Shown: positions 36,429-48,349, numbered from the stretch's first letter. The stretch: DNA of 64,000 nucleotides from Molossus alvarezi (GCA_037176705.1 CM073896.1:22332708-22396707), one strand, 5' to 3'. Numbers and translations are program-made. The notes: generated from the sequence alone by a model not told the origin.

Positions 36429-36691
36429 GCCCTGGCAGGTTTGGCTCAGCGGTTAGAGCGTCGGCCTGCGGTCCTGAGAGACCCGGGTTCGGTTCCCGCT
36501 AAGGGCGCGTACCTCGGCTGCAGTTTGTCCCCGGCCCTGGTCGGTTGTGCCGGTGGCAGCCACTTGATGTGTTCCTTTCACATCGATGTTTCTCTCTCTC
36601 TCTCTCTCTGTTTCTCTCTCTCCCTCCCACTCTACCTGAACAAAAAATGGAAAAATGTCCTCGGGTGAGGATAAAAGAAAAAAAAAGAAAA
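36429..36691 (+). mobile_element. Ves-type SINE (family A), with 14-bp duplication
   Basis: Complete copy: head with A box TGGCTCAGCGG, B box GGTTCGGTTCC, CACATCGATG hairpin arm, CT-rich part, CCTCGGGTGAGGATAAA and an A-rich tail. The repeat GAAAATCAGGATCC flanks it at 36415-36428 and 36692-36705. Confidence 0.95.
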
Positions 36692-36705
36692 GAAAATCAG
36701 GATCC

Positions 36706-37486
36706 AGTTTGAAAGTATGAAAACGTCACCAGAATCAGCAACTGTGCTTTAGACAGCTTAGCTTCCTGTTTACCATCTAATAGCTGCTGCGAGGAGCCCA
36801 TTCCTGCTCCCAGGGCACGTTCTCCCCTCTCCACCCATTGTTACAAACAGGCTCCTGTAGCCTGTGTTGTCCCCAGAAGTGGATGCCAAGTGCCCTTTGT
36901 TTCCATGATGGAGAACAGTAGCCCAGAACTCCCACCTTCTTGTTATTGATTGACATTTTTACCCCTTTTCCCATGCACCTCGCATTTGGTGTGAATGCTA
37001 ATAGTATCCCACTGATAGTGATGTAGTCATTTCCTGTTCTGACCTGCCGCTTTAGTCGTTCAGTTACAGTAAATATAACAACATTCATTGTGTCTATTTT
37101 TATATTTCACTATCAGAGTGTCTTTACCCTATTTGGGAATTAGTTGTTTTTTATTGCAAAGTGGATCTTTATGGTGCGTTTGGGAATCTAGACGTGCATA
37201 GTGTATGGAAGGAAGAACCAGTAGAAGTTCATATGAGGAAGGATGAATATTCTCCCCACCTCAGACACAAGAAGTCATTAAGGTTAGAGGAAAATACGTA
37301 TAGTAAAGTCTATTTCTGTTTGCGTAAGCCAAGTTTCTCCAGGCCTAACTATCTTGAATGTGTAAGTGACAAAGCAGAGCATCCATAGTACATCTCAAAC
37401 ACCACGACCCTCTGCACACCGCAGAGGCAAAGGTCTGTCTTCTTCCAGTGCAGAGCAGCCCTCACGTCCTCCCACAGTCAGTGGGA
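36706..37486. other. Unique sequence
   Basis: No repeat recognised. The 103-codon minus frame at 36777-37088 has no domain. Confidence 0.4.
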
Positions 37487-37885
37487 TGGTTTATTTTGTT
37501 CATTAGATTCCACATATAAGTGAAATCATAGGGTATTTGTCTTTCTCTGATGGACTTATTGTACTTAGCATAATACAAACAAACAAATAAAGCAGAAACA
37601 GAGTCATAGACACAAAGAGCAAACTGAATGTTGCCAGAAGGAAATAGGTTGAGGGCCTGGGTGCAAAAGGTGAAGGAATCAAGAAGTACAAATTGGTAGT
37701 TAAAAAATAGTCACAGGGATGTCAAGTAGAGCCTAGGGAATATAGTAATAATATTGTAATAACTATGTATGGTGCCAGGTGGGTACTTGAATTACCAGGA
37801 GGGTTGCTTTGTAAATTATATAACTGTCCAACCACTCAGCTATACACTTGAATCTAATATAAAGTAATATTGAATATCAGAAACA
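37487..37885 (+). mobile_element. L1/HAL1 3' end with 5' inversion
   Basis: The left part (37500-37572) reads antisense: TTAGATTCCACATATAAGTG, AAATCATAGGGTATTTGTCT, TTAGCATAATA. The right part (37573-37885) reads sense: AAAGCAGAAACAGAGTCATA, GTACAAATTGGTAGTTAAAA, GTATGGTGCCAGGTGGGTAC. In a linear element the two parts abut, so the 5' part has flipped in place. The sense part matches the reverse complement of the HAL1 tail at 39.55-39.73 kb. Confidence 0.8.
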
Positions 37886-38847
37886 AGTGTGGCTTCCAGG
37901 TCATGGCAAAAGGGAAGGGCAAAACCCTTTATACTACCCACACGCACATACCCACACGCATCCACATTAAACCAACCTAGCATGGGCGAAAAAAGAAAAT
38001 CTTGTTAGTATTGTGACTATTGGAAAACTATGTTAACACAAAGGTCTTTTCCTTCCCTTTTTTTTTTGACAATCTAATGAAATAATATGCTCTCATTCTC
38101 CGTTCTCTCCCTCCTCTCTCTCCCTTCATCACCCCTTCCTCTCTCCTCTCCTCCTTCCTTCCTCTTTCTCCTTGAGTCTCTTGTTGTACCTCTCTGACTC
38201 TGTTTCTTAATCTCATTGTCTCCTACCCTTCACACTCCCCTCCTTCTGTCAATATATTTGTTTATCTCCTTATTTATGTTTCTTCTCCTATCAGTGTGCC
38301 TTCCCTCTGTTTCCCCGTCTGTCTTTTTCTCTCTCTTTGGTCTATTCCCTCAGCTACCTCAGAATTCCTAATTTGTTGGGCAGGAGGCATCCGAGCCCCA
38401 GGTTTGGGATAAACAATTATGCTAACAAGCTAACAAGCAATTATCACTGACCTTCAAGATCCCAGTCAGGGCACAACCATTTCCTTTGTTCCAGCTCCAG
38501 TTACTGTAATCTTAGGTCACACCCATTAGAACTCTCCCTAGTGATGTCACTGAGAAAGAAGAGGGGTGGAGAGTGGAGGCCCTGGCCCAAAACAGGGCTT
38601 CTGTATTCAAATTCTTAGAAGTACACTAACTCTTTAGTTACTGTTTTCAGCTCAGATTTGGTAAGTAGCTTGCAGAATTTAGTTCCTTTGACCATGGAGT
38701 TCCCAAGATATGTATGTTTAGCTCTGCTGAATGAAAACTAATTTTTAATTCAAATCAGGATACTGTTTTGTTTTTGTTTTTCCCCATTGAATTGATAGTT
38801 GTACTGTTAATACAAACTGTTACCAGTAGTCATTGTATTTTTTTTCT
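37886..38847. other. Unique sequence with a pyrimidine-rich tract
   Basis: CT-rich low-complexity DNA at about 38090-38350 (CTCCCTCCTCTCTCTCCC type). Nothing else was recognised. Confidence 0.5.
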
Positions 38848-38899
38848 TTATCCTCACCCGAGGACATTTTTCCATTTTTTGCACAGATAGAGTGGGAGG

Positions 38900-38946
<47 letters not shown>

Positions 38947-39106
38947 CATCGACGTGAAAGGGACACATCGAGTGGCTGCCACCCGCACGACCAACCAGGG
39001 CCGGGGACAAACTGCAACCGAGGTACATGCCCTTAGCGGGAACCGAACCCAGGTCTGTCTGTACAGCAGGCCAACACTCTAACTGCTGAGCCAAACCGGC
39101 CAGGGC
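38848..39106 (-). mobile_element. Ves-type SINE (family A) with expanded GA run
   Basis: Minus-strand copy with a GCCCTGGCCGGTTTGGCTCA head, a B-box region (plus strand GGGAACCGAACCCAGG) and a CCTCGGGTGAGGATAAA end. The usual CT-rich segment has expanded to a perfect GA/CT microsatellite at about 38908-38943. No clear duplication. Confidence 0.93.
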
Positions 39107-39119
39107 TGAACTAATCACT

Positions 39120-39220
39120 TTTTTATGTGTGAATATACTAAAATCTACTGAATTCTATGCTTTTATTAGGGTGGGTTTTATGATATGTGAATTATATTTC
39201 AATAAAACTGTTATTTAAAA
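39120..39220 (+). mobile_element. Old L1 3'-end fragment, sense
   Basis: GGTGGGTTTTATGATATGTG followed by AATTATATTTCAATAAAACT is the typical terminal sequence of old mammalian L1 families. Confidence 0.55.
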
Positions 39221-39239
39221 TAGTGACTTGGTACCATCC

Positions 39240-39505
39240 ATTTGTTTATGATTTGATAATTTGGGCTGGGTTCAGCTGGGCATTCTGGGGTCCTCCTGTG
39301 GCTGCTATCCTCTGGGGGTGACTAAGATTCAGTGACCCAAGATAGCCCCACTCTCATACCTGGAGGCTGAAGCTCGTCCTCTGCTGAGCGACTCAGTTGT
39401 TCTCCAAGTGGCATCTCATCCCCCATTAGGCTAGACAGGCTCCCCTGCATGTCACTCATGGCAAGTGGAAGCTGCAAGGCCCCTTGAGGCTTAATCTAGC
39501 AATTC
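39240..39505. mobile_element. Old interspersed repeat, family unsure
   Basis: GGGCTGGGTTCAGCTGGGCA, GGCTAGACAGGCTCCCCTG and GGAAGCTGCAAGGCCCCTTG recur in old mammalian repeats, but I cannot name the family with confidence. Confidence 0.35.
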
Positions 39506-40964
39506 CCAGACTGTCCATTCTTATTTTGTTTTGTTTTTTTTTTGTAATCATTTTTTTTTTATTTTTCAGTTACAGTTGACATACAATGTTATATTAGTTT
39601 CAAGTGTACAATCCAGTGGTTAGATATTAAATAACTTAATAAGAGACCATTCTGATAAATTTCATACCCATCTGCCACCATACATAGTTATTAGAATCTT
39701 ATTGGCTATAGGTTGTACTATCACTGTTCTGTAACAACTAAGTTATGCTTCTTAATCCCTTCACCTTTTCCACCCAACCCCACAATCTCCCTCCCATCAT
39801 CAGAATTTTATCTGTATCTCTGAGTCTGTTTCTGATCTGCTTGTTCATTTATTCTGCTTTTTAGATTCAGTAGTTGATAGATATGTATTTACTACCATTT
39901 TATTATGCATATTTTATTTTTCTTCTTCTTAAAGAAGACTCTTTAACATCTCATGTAATGCTGGTTTGGTGATGATGAACTTCTTTACCTTTTTCTTGCC
40001 TGGGAAGCTCTTTACCTGTTCTTTAATTCTAAATGATAGCCTTGTTGCATAGAATAATTTTGGTTGAGAAACCTACTGACAGTATTATGGGAGTTCCCTT
40101 GTAGGTAACTAACTGCTTTTCTCTTGTAGCTTTTAAGATTCTCTCTTTGTCTTTAATCTTTTGTATTTTAATTATGATATGTCTTGGCATGGGTCTCTCT
40201 GAGTTCATCTTGTTTGGAACTCTCTGCTTTTCCTAGACTTTTATATCTATTTCCCTTATGAGGTTAGGGAAGTTTTCTGTCATTTTTTTTTTTTTTTTTT
40301 CAAATAAGTTTTCAATTTCTTTCTCTCTCTCTTCTCATTCTGGCACCCTCATGATAAAAATGTTGGTACACTTGAAGATGTCCCACAAGCTCCTTATACT
40401 ATCCTCATTTTTTTTGGATTATTATTTTTTATGCTGTTCTGATTGTGTGGTTTTGCTTCCTTTTGATTCCCAGCTTCATCTACAATACTGTTGATTCCCT
40501 GTAAATAATTCTTCATTTTAGTTACGGTACCTTTCATTTCTGACTGCTTCTTGTTTATGGTTTCCATATCCTTTTTTATGCTATTGAAGTTTTAAGTTTA
40601 TCTAATCTTCTCCTAACTATATTGAGCATCCTTATAACCAGTGCTTTGAACTCTGTATCTAGTAAATTGCTTGTTTCCATTCTGTTTAGTTCTCTTTTCT
40701 TTTTTTAGTTTTATTTTGTTCTTTCATTTGGACCTGTTTCTTTGCCTCCTCATTTTGGCAGCCTCCCTGTGTTTGTTTCCATGTATTAGGTAGAACTGCT
40801 ACATCCCTAGGCTTGGTCATGGCTTAATGTAGTAGGTGTCATGTAGGGCCCAGTGGTGCAAGCCTCCCTGTTCATCTGAGCTGGACACTAGAGGTGCGTC
40901 CCACCCCTGTGTGGGTTGTATACACCCTGCTATTGTAGTTGAGCCTTCATGTTGTTGTTATGTC

Positions 40965-40990
40965 AGTGGGAGGAATTTATTCCTCCCACT
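40965..40990. repeat. Short perfect palindrome in HAL1 5' UTR
   Basis: 12-bp arms (AGTGGGAGGAAT and its complement) with a 2-base centre. The homologous stretch in the other HAL1 copy is not palindromic. Confidence 0.85.
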
Positions 40991-42044
40991 ATCAGCTGCA
41001 ATACCTATTAGCTGCAAGGACTGGCTGCAACCACCATGGAGAATTAGCTATGCAGGGATACACGCCACTAAACAGGACTTACTTCAGCAGGGCTCTGGTG
41101 CCCAATGAGTTGGTCTCTTGAATGTGTCTAAGACATTGGGGAGATGGTTGGATGGTGCTTTGATGTGTTCTGAAGCTGTCTATCAGGTGTGCTACCTCTG
41201 GAGCCTCCCAGGAGATGTAGCCCAAGTTTGGTCACCAACTGTGTTCTGCACAGGGCCATCCAGCATTAGCTACACAGCGATCTGTGGATGGCTGCTACTT
41301 TTGTTGGGCTTGGAGGTGTTCAGCAGAGCCCAAGCTGTGAACCAAGATTGGCTGCTGTTAATGCTGGCCTGGGGCCAATTAACAAGAGTGACAGGCACAC
41401 CAAGGCCAGATGCTGCTTGTTTGAGAGGTTTTAGGAAAGATTGAGCTATTTGCCAAGACAGGTCATTAGTATAAAAAAGCCACTGGAAAGCTTGGATGGG
41501 CCCTCAAGTTTGTGGGCAGGGCCTCAAAGGAATCACCAGAAACCAGTGAACAGTGTGATCCAGGTTGATGAAGACTCAGATATGACTCCTGACTGTCAGC
41601 TCTGTGGAGAAAGGGCTCAGGAAAGGAAAAATGGCCTCTGCTAGCACTTCTGTCTGGGAGAAAGCTGCCCCTCCAGCTGTCTCTGACGGAAGACACTTCA
41701 GTTCCTCCCCATATGTCCTGGTCACCATTTGAGTTGCTGCCCCAGCACTGGAACTCAGAAGAAGTGAGTCTGAGTCAGTCTACATGCAGGCCCTTTAAGA
41801 GAACTGCTTGGGACTCCAAAAGCCTCCATCTCACTCAGCCACAATCCCTGCTGGTCTTCACCGCCAGTAGTTATGGGGACTTCTCTTCCCAGCATGGGAA
41901 TCCTGGGCGGGGGCCTGATTTGGAGCTGGGATCTTTTGCTTCTCAGGGGAGTCATCTGTAGCAGAGATATCCCTCCTGATTTTTATCTGCCACATGTGGG
42001 TGTGAGACCAGCCTGTTCTACATCTCTGCCCCTTCTACCAGTCT

Positions 42045-42062
42045 CCACATGGCTTCTTCTTT
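42045..42062. repeat. Target-site duplication, left copy
   Basis: CCACATGGCTTCTTCTTT, identical to 47895-47912. It marks the insertion of the large L1 into HAL1. Confidence 0.95.
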
Positions 42063-42399
42063 TTTCTTTTTTTTTTGAATATATTTATTTTTTATTAATT
42101 AATTTTTGTGAAAAATGTTTCTCCTTTTCCCCCAACTGATTCCCCCATTCTCCTCCCTCCCTGTCCTGTCCCCAGTTTGTTGTCCATGACCACTGTAAAG
42201 GCATACATGCATATAAGTTCTGTGGTTTATCTCTCCCTCACCACTCCTTCTTCTGGGGATTGTCAGTCTGTACCTCACTTCCACGTCTCTGGGACTACCC
42301 CATTCCTCAGACTGTTATGGTCATTATATTCCACAAATAAGCGAGATCATATGATACTTGTCTTTCTCTGTTTGGCTTCTTTCACTTAGGACAATATTT

Positions 42400-45300
42400 T
42401 CCAGGTCCCTCCATGTCATCTCAAAAGATAAGAGATCTTTCTTTCTTACAGCTGCATAGTACTCCATTGCATATATGTACCACTGCTTTTTTACTATTCG
42501 TTTACAAATGGACGCTTGGGCTGTTTACAGATCTTAGCTATTGTAAATAGTGCTGCTACAAACATGGGGGTACATATATTCTTTCTGATTGGTATTTCAG
42601 GCTTCTTAGGGTACATTCCTAGAAGTGGGATCATTGGGTCAAATGGCAGTTCAATTTTTAATTTTTTGAGGTAACACCATACTGTTTTCCATAGTGGCTG
42701 CACCAGTCTGCATTCCCACCAGCAGTGTACTAGAGTCCCCTTTTCTCCACACCCTCACCAACACTTGTTGTTTGATGATTTGTTGATGGCGGGCATTCTG
42801 ACATGAGTGGGGTGATACCTCATTGTTGTTTTAATTTGCATCTCCCTGATGATTAGTGATGTTGAGCATTTCTTCATATGTCTCTTGGCCATTTGTATGT
42901 CCTGTTTGGAGAGGTGTCTATTTAGTTCCTCTGCCCATTTTTGAATTGGGTTCTTTGTCTTCCTTTTGTGGAGTTGTATGAGCACTCTCTATATATTGGA
43001 AATTAACCCCTTATCTGATATATCATTGGCAATGATGCTCTCCCATACAGTGGGTTGCCTTTCCATTTTGATGATTGTAGCTTTTGCTGTGCAGAAGCTT
43101 TTGAGTTTGATGTAGTCCCATGTGTTCATTTTCTTCTTTGTTTCTATTGCCTTAGGTGATGTATCAGTAAAAATTCTGCTGCGTATGATGTCTGAAATTT
43201 TGTTGCCTACACTTTCTTCTAGGATTTTTATGGATTCATCAGTCACATTTAAGTCTTTTATCCATTTTGAGTTAATTCTTGTGTAGAGTATAAGTTGATG
43301 TTTTAGTTTCATTTTTCTGCATGTAGTTGTCCAATTTTCCCAGCACCATTTATTAAAGAGGCTGTCCTTACTCCACTGTATGCTCTTGCCACCTTTGTCA
43401 AATATTAATTGAGCATATTGCCTTGGGTTGCTTTTCTATGTTCTCTGTTCTGTTCCACTGGTCTACATGCCTGTTCTTGTGCCAGTACCAGGCTGTTTTG
43501 ATTACGGTGGCTTTGTAGTATAAGCTGAAATCTGGTAATGTGATCCCTCCAACTTTGTTCTTCCTTTTCAAGATTGCTGTGGTTATTCGAGGTCTTTTTT
43601 GGTTCCATATGAACTTTTGAAGTACTTGTTCTAATTCTGTAAACTATGCCGTTGGTATTTTGATGGGAATTGCATTGAATCTATAGATTGTTTTGGGTAA
43701 TATGGACATTTTAAGGATGTTAATTCTTCCAATCCATGAACAAGTATATGCTTCCACTTTTTTATATCTTCCTCTATTTCTTTTTTCAATGACCTGCAGT
43801 TTTCTGAAAATAGGTCCTTCATTTTTTAGGTTATGTTTATTCCTAGGTATCTTAATTTTTTTGCTGCAATGGTAAATGAGATTGTTTTTTTAGTTTCTAT
43901 TTCTGTGAGTTCATCATTGGTGTATAAGAATGCCATTGATTTCTTGACATTAATTTTGTATCCTGCTACTTTGCCACATTCATTTATTAAGTCTAGTGAA
44001 TTTTTGATGGAGTCTTTGGGGTTTTCTACGTATAGTATCATGTCATCTGCAAATAATGACAGTTTCACTTCCTCCTTTCCAATTTGGATTTCTTTTATTT
44101 TTCCTTCCTGTCTGATTGCTGTGGCTAAGACTTACAGTACTATGTTAAATAAGAGTGGCAAACGTGGGCATCCTTGCCTTGTTCCTCTTCTTAAGGGAAA
44201 TGCTTTTAGTTTTTGCCCATTGAGTATAATGCTGGCTGTAGGTGTTTCATATATGGCCTTTATTATGTCAAGATATGATCCCTCTATTCCCATATTGCTG
44301 AGCATTTTTATCAGAAATGGACGCTGGATTTTGTCAAATGCTTTTTCGGCATCTATTGATATGATCATGTGGTTTTTATTCTTCATTTTTTTAATGTGGT
44401 ATATCACGTTCATTGATTTGTGAATATTGTACCAGCCTTGCATCCCTGGGATGAATCCCACTTGGTCTTGGTGGATAATTTTTTTGGTGTATTGCTGGAG
44501 CCAATTTGCTAGTATTGTGTTCAGGATTTTGGCATCTATGTTCATCAGGGATATTGGCCTGTAGTTTTCATTCTTTGTAGTGTCTCTTTCTGGTTTTGGA
44601 ATTAGACTTATGCTGGCTTCATAAAACGAGTTTGGAAGTCTTCCTTCTTCTTAAAGTTTTTGAAATAGTTTGAGGAGAATGGGTATTAGTTCTTCTTTGA
44701 ATATTCGGTAATACTCCCCCATGAAGCCATCCGGGCCTGGGCTTTTGTTTGCTGGGAGTCTTGATTACATCTTCAATTTCTTCTGTTGTTATTGGTCTGT
44801 TCAAGTTTTCTATCTCTTCCTGGTACAGTACTGGGAGACTATGTGTTTCTAGAAATTTGTCCATTTCGCTTAGATTGTCAAATTTGTTGCCATATAATTG
44901 TTCATAGTAGTTGTTAACGATCTCTTGTATTTCTGTGGTGTCAGTTATTCTCTTTCATTTCAGATTTTGTGTATTTGTGTTCTCTCTCTTTGTTTCTTGG
45001 TGAGTCTAGCTAAGGGTCCATCAATCTTGTTTATCTTTTTGAAAATCCACCTCTTTGTTTTGTTGATCCTTTGAATTGTTTTTTGGTCTCTATGTTGTTT
45101 ATTTCCTCTCTGATCTTTACTATTTGCTTCCTTCTACTTGCTCTAGGGTTTTCTTTTTGAATGCTCTCTAGTTCTTTAAGTTGTGAGGTTAGATAGCCTA
45201 TTAGAGATTTTTTCTTGTTTTTTGAGGTAGGCCTCTAGTGCTATGAACTTCCCTCTTAGAACTGCTCTTGTTGCATCCCATAGGTTTTGTGTCGTTGTGT

Positions 45301-46145
45301 GTTCATTTTCATTGGTTTCCAGGAAGTTTTTAATATTTTCCTTGATCTCCTTAGTGACCCATTCATTGTTTAATAACATGCTATTTAGCTTCCATGTGTT
45401 CAAATGTCTTTGTATGTTCTTCATGCAATTGATTTCTAGTTTCGTGCCATTGTGATCTGAGAAGGTGCTTGATATAATTTCAGTCTTCTTGAACTTGTAT
45501 AGACTTAGTTTGTGCCCTAACATGTATTCTATCTTTGAGAAAGTCCCATGTGCACTTGAGAAGAATGTGTATTCTGTAGTTTTGGGTTATAATTCTCTGT
45601 AGATATCTATTAAATACATTTGGTCTAGTGCTTAATTTAGAGTCTCTTTTTCCTTGCTTATTTTTTGTCTAGAGGATCTATCCAGTGATGTCAGTGGGGT
45701 GTTGAATTCCCCTGCTATGATTTTATTGCTATCGATTTCTCCTTTCAAGTCCTACAGAAGATTTGTATTATATTTTCGTGCTCCTATTTTGGGTGCATAT
45801 ATGTTTATCAAAGTTATATCTTCCTGTTGGATAGATCCTTTCAATATTATGTAGTGGCCTTCTTTGTCTCTATTTATGGCCTTCATTTTGAAATCTATTT
45901 TATCAGATATGAGTATTGCTACCCCAGCTTTTTTTCCCTCTACCTTTCCTTGGAAGATTTTTTTCCATCTCTTCACTTTCAACCTATGTGAGTCTTTTGT
46001 TGTGAGGTGGGTCTCTTGTAAACAACATATAGATCAGTCATGCTTTCTTATCCAATCAGCTACTCTGTGTCTTTTTATGGGAGCATTCAATCCATTTACA
46101 TTTAAGGTGATTATTGATATGTACTTATTTATTGACATTTTTGTT
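42400..46145 (-). pseudogene. L1 ORF2 (endonuclease-reverse transcriptase), broken
   Basis: ORF2p supplies the endonuclease and reverse transcriptase for target-primed insertion. The endonuclease part is readable at 45752-45982 (AGVAILISDKIDFKMKAINR, DITLINIYAPK). The reverse transcriptase part at 44132-44545 includes [24 protein letters not shown] and [17 protein letters not shown], and the catalytic FADD is at 43826-44068 in [16 protein letters not shown]. The C-terminal part is at 42494-42985. An in-frame TGA at 46034-46036 lies just before the expected CLQETH motif. Further stops follow, and the pieces at 44619-44864 and 43405-43608 are in other frames. It is a dead copy. Confidence 0.9.
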
Positions 46146-46189
46146 TAGTGTGGTTCTATTTTTCTTCCCATTTCTCCTGCTAATTACAG

Positions 46190-47075
46190 TAGTCCTTTTA
46201 ACATTTCTTGCAGTGCTGGTTTGGTGCTAATGTATTCCCTTAGCCCTTTTCTGTCTGGGAAGTTCTTTATTTGACCTTCTATTTTGAATGATAGCCTTGC
46301 TGGGTAGAGTAGTCTTGGATTCAGATCCTTATTTTTCATGACCTTGATTACTTCATGCCATCCCCTTCTGGCCTGTAGTGTTTCTTTTGAGAAGTCAGCT
46401 GAGAGCCTTTTGGGTTTCCTTTGTAGGTAATCTGTTCCTTATCTCTTGCTGCTTTTAGGATTCTCTCTTTGTCTTTAATTTTTGGCAGTTTGATTACTAT
46501 GTGTCTTGTTGTGCGCCTGTTTGGGTTCTTCTTAGTTGGGGCTCTCTGTGCCTCTTGAACTTGAATGCCTTCTTCCTTCACCAAATTAGGAAAGTTTCTG
46601 TCCCTATTTCTTTGAATATAATCTCTAACCCTTGCTCATTTTCTTCTTCTTCGGTGACTCATATAATGCGCATATTATTTTGTTTCCAGTTGTCCCACTG
46701 TTCTCTTAAGCTGTCTTCCTGTTTTTTAATCGTTTTTTCCTTTTGGTTTTCTGATTGGTTGAATTTTTCTACCCTGTCTTCTATTTCACTGATCTGATCC
46801 TCAGCTTCCTCTACTCTGCTTTTTAGACATTTCAATGTGTTTTTCATTTCTGATATGTCATTTTTTATCTCTTCTTGGTGGTTTTTCATTTCCAGTTGGC
46901 TTATTTTTAGCATCTCTATGTCCTTACACGTGCTGTTGAGTTTCCTCAAGATCATGGCTCTGAATTCTAGTTCTGTTAACTTGCCTAACTGCACCTCATT
47001 TATCTCATCTTCAATAGAGCTCTCTTGTTCTTTCTTTTGGCTTTTGTTTCTGTTTTTCACCATTTTGGCTATCAC
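46190..47075 (-). pseudogene. L1 ORF1 (RNA-binding chaperone), broken
   Basis: ORF1p coats L1 RNA as a trimer. The N-terminal part is open at 46659-47075: a basic start (MIAKMVKNRNKSQKK), then a long heptad-rich coiled coil (about residues 30-130). A TGA at 46659-46661 ends this frame. The RRM and C-terminal region resume after a frameshift near 46590 (46348-46584: RRTTRHIVIKLPKIKDKERI, ARDKEQITYKG). The C-terminal domain then continues to about 46190 in further pieces. The length to the end of ORF1 is near the normal size. Confidence 0.88.
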
Positions 47076-47079
47076 AGTG

Positions 47080-47894
47080 GGCTTTGGAGTCTCCCAAATT
47101 TTCCCTGTGTTGTTGGTGTTCTGCTGTTTGTGCCTTCCTCTCCTGGGTTTGGATGAGGCAGGGAGAACCCACTTTAAACCCCACTGTCAAGTTTTAACTT
47201 TCCTGGTGGAAGTTCCTAGCCCAGGGAATGGTAATTATCCTCTAGCTTTTTTTGCCTGGAGGCTATTAGTAGAGGTCACCTGAATAACCTTGTTTTCTGA
47301 GTTGCCTGAAAAATTCCCTCAGGTGCTCAGTGTAAGAGGATTTCCCGAGATGGGGCAGATGCTGGTTGTTAATGGGCCTAAATTAGCATTTCAATGTCCA
47401 CTGGGTGGGGTTGAATCTCCGAGGGAGGGCCATCGCCTCTCCCCATGGCCCTGGGAAGGAGCAATATGGCCACCGTCCTGTGTGGCTGCAACTCAGCAAA
47501 AGCTCTTAGCACCCTCCAAATCCCGAGTGTTCCCACACAGTTCCAGTCCAGTCTGCCCTCCCTCTGGTGGAGCACAAGGTGAGTGGCTTCTGCCAATCTA
47601 GCCTCTGTCCAGACTCTGTGTCGTGGAGCCGCCTGCAACTTTTAACCATAGGGCTCTGCTCCCAGCTAAGGGCGGCAGAGTCTGAGGCACCAGCCGAGGG
47701 TGTAGCACCCAGCTGAGTTCGCAGGACTCAGCCATGGTCACCGGTCACAGCCGAGGTGGCAGCAGCTTCCAGCAGAGTCCCCTAGTCCTAGTCGAGTCCA
47801 CTGGTCCCAGCCCAGGCCGTTGCGGATGGTGGGCTCCCGGCCCCCTCTGGTGTCCTCGCAAGCCTACCAGGATTGGGTCAGTGTCCCTGGTTAA
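47080..47894 (-). promoter_or_regulatory. L1 5' UTR / internal promoter region
   Basis: GC- and CpG-richer than the rest of the window, with no ORF of L1 type. Its position between the 5' end of the insertion and ORF1 makes it the internal RNA polymerase II promoter region. Activity is not shown. Confidence 0.7.
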
Positions 47895-47912
47895 CCACAT
47901 GGCTTCTTCTTT
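47895..47912. repeat. Target-site duplication, right copy
   Basis: Identical to 42045-42062. Confidence 0.95.
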
Positions 47913-47998
47913 ATACCCCTAGTTAAAGGAGTTCTGTTCAGCTAGATTTCATGCAGTTCTGAGTGATGGTTGTTCTGTAGTTTAGTTGTATTTTTTAA
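47895..47998 (-). mobile_element. HAL1-like element, second copy, 5' remainder
   Basis: Picks up the interrupted HAL1 after the L1: ATACCCCTAGTTAAAGGAGT, TCAGCTAGATTTCATGCAG and GTTCTGTAGTTTAGTTGTAT look like the 5' end of an L1/HAL1 5' UTR. The outer boundary is approximate. Confidence 0.6.
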
Positions 47999-48349
47999 GC
48001 TAACCACTTTTTCATTTAACACCATTTTAATATGGAAATGTGACTGGCAGTCCAAGTACAGTTTTTGAGACTTAGGTATTTGGTGTATATTTTTCCAAAA
48101 TAAACAAGTTCACAGTCACATCAATACAAAAGTAACTATTTTGTATTTCTAGTTGTTTCCAGTTATCAAATTTGAGCTTTCCAATGAAAATTTAAATTTT
48201 GAAAATCTTTTGCATGCCCACCATAAGGTTGACAGCTTCCCAATACTCAAATAAATGTCTGATAAGATTTATGATGATATTAACTAATGAAATTTTTTGG
48301 TATTGTATAAGTAAATCTGTCAATAATTTGAATATTGCCTATTTTGCTC
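47999..48349. other. Unique AT-rich sequence
   Basis: Nothing recognised. Confidence 0.4.

Larger units (their letters stand above)
39533..42062 (-). mobile_element. HAL1-like element, second copy, main part
   Basis: Same layout as the copy at 26-28 kb, also on the minus strand: 3' UTR at 39540-39930, ORF1 remnant to about 40700, then a long 5' UTR. Reverse-strand frame near 39930-39980 reads TKPALHEMLKSLL then stop, the end of ORF1, with no ORF2 after it. Its 3' tail (TTACAGTTGACATACAATGT) differs from the other copy. The element is cut by the large L1 and resumes at 47895. Confidence 0.75.
42063..47894 (-). mobile_element. Near full-length L1 (about 5.8 kb), inactive
   Basis: Minus-strand LINE-1: GC-rich 5' UTR (about 47894-47080), ORF1 (about 47075-46190), ORF2 (about 46145-42400), 3' UTR and a poly-A tail (poly-T at 42063-42076). 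It is flanked by a perfect 18-bp duplication. The insertion junction (CTTT then AT on the plus strand of the right copy) fits the usual L1 endonuclease preference. Both ORFs are broken, so it cannot move itself. Confidence 0.95.

Noticed and set aside
38090..38350. Pyrimidine tract as a regulatory element
   Set aside because: Low-complexity DNA with no further signal.
43833..44423. 196-codon plus-strand ORF, longest in the window
   Set aside because: It is the antisense shadow of L1 ORF2 reverse transcriptase.
46837..47283. 148-codon plus-strand ORF
   Set aside because: Antisense of the L1 ORF1 coiled coil.
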